Positions 57,866 to 64,000 of a stretch of DNA of 64,000 bases are shown here, one piece after another. The stretch spans positions 1,432,389 to 1,496,388 of the forward strand of contig CM035309.1 in the NCBI GenBank assembly GCA_002900995.3. Reading direction: 5' to 3'. Each line of letters opens with the position of its first letter. Position 1 is the stretch's first letter. This stretch comes from Ganoderma boninense (taxonomy: Eukaryota > Basidiomycota > Agaricomycetes > Polyporales > Polyporaceae). The notes below the pieces were generated by a model, which did no database searches, was not told the origin of the DNA, and was given only the letters and a program-made list of their open reading frames with translations. The position numbers were made by a program, and so were the translations under genes.

Positions 57866-60252
57866 ATGACCGTCGAAGAAATAGGACTGGATTTGACGTA
57901 CGTCCAGGCGTTGCTGAGATTGTCAGAGTAGACTAGTCACTGACCGTTCCTTTCCAGCCTCGGTGTGATCTTCATAGGCCTAGCGGTCACTGCCAGGTAA
58001 GTTAGGCTTCGTTCATTAGTTCGAAAGTTCGGACGCTAACCTTCACAAACCGCTCTTGAAGTTTATTTGGAGGTAAGTATTGGATAGAGTTCCGCCCGTC
58101 GTCGCCAGCAGTGCTAACTGTACTATCTGCAGTGTCCTCATCCCAAGCGCTATGGTACTGCCTCCACTATCCTCGCGATAGGATGTTTCTTCGAGTCATG
58201 GTATGTCGCTCGTGATGGGATCATGTTTTGGAGCTCTGCTCATTGCCTCCGACAGGTATTCACTGTTTGGAGTCTGGATGCCATCAACCTCTTCCTTTTT
58301 TCAGCAACGAGTACGTTCATTCTGTGCAGGCGGGGAGTTCTCCACCTTCCGAAGGCTTAAGAGCCACTCCATAGTGTGGGGTTACCTGGTTGAGAAAAAA
58401 GTCACTTTCAGTAATGACACTTTGCCTTGGTGAGTTCTGTGATCAGCACTCGTTTATTCCTCGTGAATTGATGTGATTAAATGTAGGATGTCGAGTGTGA
58501 GTTGTCTGAGGCTGCTCGCAGAGTGGATGTGCTCACAATGCTCTTGCGAAGGGACAAATTGTCGCTAATGTGAGTAGTCGCTTGCTGAGAGGGTCGGGAT
58601 CTGCTCATCCTGGACACCGCGGCTAGGCTGTCGCTATTGCGATCATCCAGTCGTGCGTTGACTAGTTCACGGCATATATGCTCATAATCCTGATGCTCAC
58701 GATGGCGCGTTAAGGTTCTATACCTACCGAATATGGACACGTTAGTCGTCTCCTTGTGTCAGTGCGCCTACTGATTAGATTGGTCCTTTCCAGTCACGAA
58801 CTACAAACCTTTGACAATAATTGCCGTCCGTCCAACACGATGTCTACAATGTGTTCTCCACTCATGTCCGTGCTTGCAGATCGTCTTTGTTGTGGCAGAC
58901 TTCGGTATGCTCTTGATTTCTTGTATTGAGGAGGGTTCTGAGCATCGCATCGCACTAATCCCTCTGCTCTCTAGGTCTTGGCCTCCGTGAGTGATACAAA
59001 CATCGAGATACTCCGAAAATTTTCTCTTATCCCCCGTTCGGCAGTGCTCTTTCTGAAAACGTTAGCATCCCTGCGTTCCCAAATTTCCTAACGTTGCATC
59101 TGACTTGAGCATGGGTTAACCTCGACCTATTTCCAGCGTTTCAACATCGACCCTCACAGATTTCATCTCGCTCATTGTTAGGCTGGTTCCATCGCTATGC
59201 CGTTCATGTCTAATTAGCCCGCAGCCGTTTGATATAGCTTTGAGCACGGTGACAATTGTGACAGACGTTCTGCTGTGTAGCGCACTCGTCACCCTTCTTG
59301 CCATGTCCAGGACAGGCTCCGTGGGGTACGTTGCCATCCCCAGGTTCGGTCGGTCGTCCATGCTCAGGTAGATCTCTGACACTTATGAATCAGAGCGGAT
59401 CGTTTGATAAATAGGTTGGTGAGTAGCTCACCTACAGTGTTATGTGCTGAATCCCTGCGTCTAACAAACACGGCAGCTCTTCTACACAATCAACACCGGA
59501 TTGGTGACTAGGTCTGTATGCCTGAGCCTGAGTGCAAGTTGCTCCTCATTATAACGTATCAAACGCAGCGTGTGCTCCGTTGCTTCGCTCGTCACCGTAA
59601 GCCACCCTATATGTGCGGTTTCGTGAGTCTGATACTGACAATTGAATCTCCTCCGTTCTGCAGGTCCTGATAATCCCCGAAGCAGCTGTCTACGTCATGT
59701 GCTATTATATCGGCTCTCGCAGTACGTCTCATCAGGCTGCCTCGTTTCCCCCTCTCTCACATCTTCTCCTCGGGGGCAGTGTACACCGTGTCACTCCTCG
59801 CCACTCTCAACGCTCGCGAGGGTTTACGCCTCCACGCGGAACGACTTGGTCAGGGATCCCTGCGCGGACTCACAGGAAACTCAAACAGCGGTCCAAGGCG
59901 CGCCGTGCTCGCGGTGGCGGACGCAATGGTGGGCCTCCTCTCCCTCGCTTGGCTCCACCCCTCTGCTGGAACTTACGGACGTCGTCTCCCTTAGGCCCCC
60001 GCGAAGGAAATTGTCGTCGCAATTCAACGAGACACAACCGTCATGTTCGATGACTGCTCCGAGTCGGACCACAAGCACGACACACACCGTCGGCCGTACC
60101 GCTACCACCCGCAGTCCCCCACGTCATCGCGGAGTCAATTCATCGGGCTCCTGACTTCAATCTCGTCCAGGCTGCAAAGCCCGGGTGGGAGCTCTCGCGA
60201 GATAGACTCAGAGTTTGGGTCGCCTCCCCGAGACGAAGGATACCCTGGTTAA
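57866..60252 (+). CDS. multi-TM membrane protein, DUF6534-like
   Basis: The characteristic order of a mushroom-specific seven-TM-like family is visible. MTVEEIGLDLT joins LGVIFIGLAVTAR (TM1); an 11-nt microexon (58062-58072) and the next exon give LFGVSSSQALWYCLHYPRDR and MFLRVM; then VFTVWSLDAINLFLFSATS, GYLVEKKVTFSNDTLPW, and VRLVPSLC before DIALSTVTIVTDVLLCSALV. Near the end come LFYTINTGLVT, IIPEAAVYVMCYYIG and VYTVSLLATLNAREGLRLH. The last part (FDDCSESDHKHDTHRR) would be a cytoplasmic tail ending at 60252. More than ten small introns are needed, and one junction near 58311-58362 is not closed. No ligand or function is known to me for the family. Confidence 0.75.
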
Positions 60253-60493
60253 TGTCCCCGGCTCCCTGTCGGCGTATCATTAGTGTAACCTAGGATTTCA
60301 CTTGATGTCAGCTTATGTTGTCGTGGACCCTCTCACATCTCAAGGTGCGACGACTATTTACCCCGAACTTGTGGACAGAAAATGTCGAAGAGCAACTGGC
60401 AAGATACTATCCAAACTACTTCTTCTACAGCGATGTATGGTACAATTTCAATGCCATCTGAATCAGTTATGTGCTGGTATCCAAGAAAAAACA
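60253..60493. other. convergent 3' region
   Basis: 241 bp between converging gene ends; probably 3' untranslated sequence of both. Confidence 0.5.
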
Positions 60494-61908
60494 TTACGAA
60501 ATGAACGTCGCTTCCACGTAGAGCGTGCCGTCAATTTCCGTCTTGTCCGAAACCCCCTCGATCAGCCCCGCGGGCAGGCTCACGCTGAGCTTCGCCGGGT
60601 TCATCCACTAGAGATGCCCTCGATCAGTTCTATTCACAACGAACGAGGGGAGGCTGACGATGGAGACTCACCTGGTAGATGTAAGGTTTCGTCCCAGCAA
60701 CGTAGTTCACCATCGTCTTGATCACATAGGGGATTTCCGCAAGGACATCCACCTTCTCAATCAAGCCCTTCGGCGCATCCGGGTTCCCGACATCCATGAC
60801 GACCGAAACGTCTATCGGCCCCTGTGCATCCGTCACAATCGACGGCGCCGCCCAGCGGAATGCGAGCTCTGTGGGCGCATTGTACCCCGTGTCCGGATCA
60901 TGCACCGTCTTCGTGTGCGTCGCGCGCGACACCACCGCAGCGTCCTCCGCCTGCTCCTCCCCAGGCCACTTCGTCTCCGCGGTGACGGCCGCGAGCTTCC
61001 CGCCGAGGACGACCGAGCCCACGTTCACGCTGACGAAGCCCGAGCCGGCGCTCTTCTTCCCGTAGTCGTTCGTGGTCGTGAACTCCATCTGGATCGCGGA
61101 CACGCCGCCGTGCGCCTCGGACTGGAAGTGCGCGAAGTTCCAGCGCGCGGCGACGAGGTTCGGGCGCATGCCCTGGATCGCGTGCACAAACATGCCGGGG
61201 CCCTTGACGGGGGTCGCGTGGCCCTTGTGCACGAGGAGGCCGGTCGCGGTCTGGCGTGGCCAGAAGCGGTGGATGACGTACCCGTCGGCATGCTTCGGGT
61301 CGTGTCCGAAGTACGAGAAGCCGCCATTGGGCCCGCTGCCAATCTTGAAGCCGGGCGCGCCCGCGGCGCGGACGATGTTGAGGGTGATCTGGAGGTCGTT
61401 GTCGAGGTTCGCGGTGAGGGTGTAGCCCTCGGGCTCGTCGGAGCCGGGCTTGGACTTGTACGTGATGGAGAACTGGTCCGCCTTGGCAGACCGCTTATCG
61501 AGGCCGGGCGGGGGCGTGGTGAAGTTGGTAACGTTGACCGACTTCCAGGTCTTCTCCTTGGTGTTGGGGTTGTAGATCTTGCAGGTGAACTGGATGGTCG
61601 GGTACCACACTCTGTGCGCGCGGGAGCCAGAGAGGGAAATCGCGAGGCGTGGGAGGTAAGCTCGGGACCTGAATCGACAAGGATAGCACGCACCCGACAG
61701 CTGAATGGATCACTTGGCACATCAGGGACGTCCCATCCTCCAGGAAATTGTAGAAAATCTGGGTCTCTACGGCAAACCCGCCGGGGCACGTCCACTCGGT
61801 GTCCTTGGGCTGGAGGGGGCCATAGAGTTCGGAGGGCTTGAAGGCGTCCGAGACAGGGTGGAAGTTCGGGGCGTGGGGGTCGACGGGGGAGAGGTGCTGG
61901 GAGCTCAT
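60494..61908 (-). CDS. SVF1: survival factor 1 (Svf1 family)
   Basis: A lipocalin-like protein that protects cells from oxidative and cold stress; in yeast it is tied to ceramide transport. Exon 1 (from 61908): MSSQHLSPVDPHAPNFHPVS, FKPSELYGPLQPKDTEWTCP and GGFAVETQIFYNFLEDGTSL. An intron at about 61613-61693 leads to VWYPTIQFTCKIYNPN, then SYFGHDPKHADGYVIHRFWP, GMFVHAIQGMRPNLVAARWN and EFTTTNDYGKKSAGSGFVSV. A second intron (about 60611-60671) joins TKPYIYQ to WMNPAKLSVSLPAGLIEG and a final LYVEATFIS ending at 60494. Length near 390 residues, as expected. All family blocks are present and in frame. The 393-codon plus-strand frame over it is a GC-driven shadow. Confidence 0.93.
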
Positions 61909-62531
61909 CTGAGGGACATGATCGGGACCGTGGAGAACAACTCACGAAAACAGGCCGGAGAACATGGTCGTCGTCAGAGGAGAAAAATGCGAGCCCAAGG
62001 CAGGAAGAGGACAGGGCTGCTCTCCGCGGCAGGCTCGAGCCTCGCGTCGTCCTCTCGTGGCGTCCGTCACGTAATAGCCCTAACCTTACGCCCTCATTCG
62101 GCAACGTGCGCAAGGTTCATCCTTCGTCAGACTCAGCGCCGCGCAAGCCTCGCATGTCGGGCACATCGTCCATCTTTTCGTCATGCATGGGAAGGACGTC
62201 GTCGCAGGTGGGCAAGAGAGCTGTACGGGCCGCGCTGAATCCGTCTGACTGATTGCCATCCGCTACTTATAGCCAGACGCTGCCGGCGCGCCAGGGGCAG
62301 TGTCCGAGTCCAGTGTCTGTCAGTGGAGGTTGGACCCATCCTGTCCCGAACGCAGTTTCATTTGACGCGTTCCCATCGACAGGCGTCCCAGGAGTACTCT
62401 TACTTAGGCTCACAGCTCCCCGAAAGTTGACTACGACAAATACTTCCACCTCGGTGCTCCTCGACGTCACAATTTCACCAGCACACACCTCCTCCCGCCC
62501 AGCGCTTGCTCCACCAGGCCCTTGACCACTC
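61909..62531. other. divergent intergenic region
   Basis: 623 bp between SVF1 and an F-box gene reading away from it; it must hold both promoters. The long minus-strand frame crossing it (61025-62113) is Ser/Pro/Arg low-complexity and antisense-phase to SVF1, so it is not a gene. Confidence 0.5.
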
Positions 62532-63893
62532 ATGAGCTCCTCGAACCCCCTGCTCACGGCGCGAATTCCTCAGGAAATCCATGACGAAATCATAGGGTCT
62601 CTCCATGACAACCACCCCGCCCTCCGGACTTGCGCTCTCGTATGTCGTGCCTGGCTCCCGCGAGCAAGGCACCACCTCTACCGAACCATCACCCTCGACC
62701 CTTCGCCTCGCAGCTGTAGCTTCGTCAAGCTCGCCCAGCAGTGTCCCGACATCCAGCCCCTCGTGCGAGACCTGGAGTTGCGCGGGCGCGCGGCGACGTC
62801 GAAGGCGTGGTGGGAAGGCGCACAGACCAGAGACATCCCGTGGCCCATCCTGCCGACTCTCCCAGGGAACGTCCCCCACCCAGCCACGCTCCGTCGCGAG
62901 CCGGACGCCGTGGAGGTCTTGTCATGGATGCGCCTGACGTTTGCCCCTGCGCATGGCGGCGGTCCTGCCCTGCTCAGCCTCCCAAATATCCACACCTTGA
63001 GGCTGTCGGAGACGACGCTCAGCGCCGAATCTGCCGCCTTCTTTGCGGAGGTCTTCCCGCGCGTTCACACCCTGTCCGTCAACCAGTGCCGCGTGATGTC
63101 CTTCGCTGGTCTGACTGCGTTGTTCCAAGCCTTCCCCCGCCTGCGCACGCTGCACTTGCTCGCGGTTGAATGGCTGCCGCACAGACCGGGAGGCGCACTG
63201 CCAGGCACCGCTTGCGGTTCGCTGGCGAATTTGATTACCTTGGATATTTCGCGGGATATATGCATGGAGCCGCTCGTGGATTGGCTTCTGAAGGTGTCTG
63301 CACACGAGACTATTCGGCGTTTGAGCTGTTCCATTGCTACACGCCTGAATGCGACGGCAATACGCTCCTTCCTGAAGGCCTCTGGCTCTTTGCTGGACCA
63401 CTTGTCTATCACGTTGGTTGAGTCCCGCGACCCTACAGGTACGTTCAGTTAGTCTTGCCGACGTCCAATATGGACACTCACTAATGTGCTCGCAACTCTT
63501 GCCTGTTCATTAGCTATCCTTGAAGCCACCCAGCTTGACCTGTCAGCGTGCACAGGCCTACGGTCCCTCAACATACCATGCTCACGCAGCCGCGCGGAGC
63601 CCTCTAGCCGCTCCTTGTCATGGGTCTTAATCCTCCTCTCCAAGGTTCGCTCCCCACACCTTGGCGAGATACGGATCTCCATGACGTCCGCTGAGCTCGA
63701 CCAGCTCAATTTGGAGGGGCTCGATGTCGTCCTAGCTCGGAACGCGCTCAGCGGTTTGCAATCCCTCACCTTCGCCATCGATGACACGAAGTCTGCTTCT
63801 CAGCTCGGAGCTGCCGTACTGAAGGAGCTGCTTAGGCAGCGGGTTCCGACTGCGAGTGCTAAGGGGCTCGTACGGCTCGAGTATCGATGGTAA
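62532..63893 (+). CDS. F-box protein with LRR-like C-terminus (intact)
   Basis: Starts MSSSNPLLTARIPQEIHDEI then IIGSLHDNHPALRTCALVCR and AWLPRARHHLYRTITLDPSP, the usual mushroom F-box with its Pro-Leu/Ile-Glu-Ile core and the CALVCRAW helix. Leucine-rich segments follow: LPNIHTLRLSETTLS, LTALFQAFPRLRTLHLLAVE, LANLITLDISRDI, LDHLSITLVES. One intron (from 63438, GTACGTTCAG, to TTCATTAG near 63514) joins ESRDPT to AILEATQLDLSA. The stop is at 63891-63893 after LVRLEYRW. About 430 residues. It resembles the frameshifted gene at 24094-25337 in the same order of blocks, so the two are probable paralogues. The likely role is substrate recognition for an SCF ubiquitin ligase; the target is unknown. 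Confidence 0.85.
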
Positions 63894-64000
63894 CATCTAG
63901 CAGTAGGCTATTAGGTCTCGATGTGTCATGTATGGCGTATCTGACGATGAGTTAGCCTTCTTGGTGCGTAAGGAAGGCAAATATACACCTACTTGTGGAA

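Noticed and set aside
60660..61841. 393-codon plus-strand open frame over SVF1
   Set aside because: It is Arg/Val/Leu-rich and lies exactly opposite the conserved SVF1 frame; it comes from GC-rich codon use, not from a gene.
61025..62113. 362-codon minus-strand frame
   Set aside because: Low-complexity Ser/Pro/Arg composition, out of frame with SVF1 and crossing its intron and promoter.
1..64000. CRISPR arrays, bacterial operons, ribosome binding sites
   Set aside because: The sequence is eukaryotic; no regularly spaced identical repeats were seen.

Overview
The window looks like a piece of nuclear genome from a filamentous basidiomycete, probably a wood- or litter-decaying Agaricomycete. 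The evidence is: genes broken by many short introns (about 45-100 nt, GT-AG, with CTGAC/CTAAC-like branch sites shortly before the acceptor); an oxalate decarboxylase with a secretion signal; several F-box-type proteins; a multi-TM protein of the DUF6534 type common in mushrooms; a small secreted cysteine-rich protein; and a non-LTR retrotransposon tail. There is no operon logic: genes lie on both strands with their own promoters. Two runs of exactly 100 N (37999-38098 and 56619-56718) are scaffold gaps. All names come from reading motifs; no database search was possible.

Layout. 1-1863: 3' end of a decayed LINE ending in a 25-A tail. 2170-4603 (-): ApaH-like/Ppn2-type polyphosphatase. 5048-7025 (-): oxalate decarboxylase, bicupin. 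8584-11119 (+): divergent transketolase-family enzyme. 12384-13722 (+): zinc alcohol dehydrogenase. 14859-17075 (+): homogentisate 1,2-dioxygenase. 17787-18350 (-): small secreted 12-Cys protein. 21682-23195 (-): F-box-like protein. 24094-25337 (+): F-box protein with a frameshift. 25744-26769 (-): internally deleted pseudogene copy of the class V aminotransferase-like gene at 27268-29258 (-). 29976-32459 (-): uridine kinase/uracil phosphoribosyltransferase, sharing a 205-bp promoter with CTU2/NCS2 (32665-34573, +). 35043-37998 (-): Ca2+/H+ exchanger, and 38099-38386 (+): COX4, both truncated by the first gap. 41345-42212 (-): T5orf172/GIY-YIG-like protein. 42528-43080 (-): small unknown protein. 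45876-46757 (+): decayed ubiquitin-like/WLM metalloprotease. 47967-49094 (-): Pho85-type cyclin. 50274-51515 (-): unknown multi-exon gene. 54360-55595 (-): decayed HST3/HST4-like sirtuin. 57866-60252 (+): DUF6534-like membrane protein. 60494-61908 (-): SVF1. 62532-63893 (+): intact F-box protein.

How it fits together. Most intact genes are housekeeping: phosphate and pyrimidine metabolism, tRNA thiolation, calcium storage, respiration, tyrosine breakdown and stress survival. Oxalate decarboxylase and the small secreted protein act outside the cell. The striking feature is decay beside intact genes. At least four reading frames (aminotransferase copy, F-box, WLM protease, sirtuin) carry deletions or frameshifts, while long multi-exon neighbours read cleanly. 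That argues against a generally indel-prone assembly. The stretches 38.4-41.3, 46.8-47.9 and 51.5-54.3 kb hold no gene I can defend.
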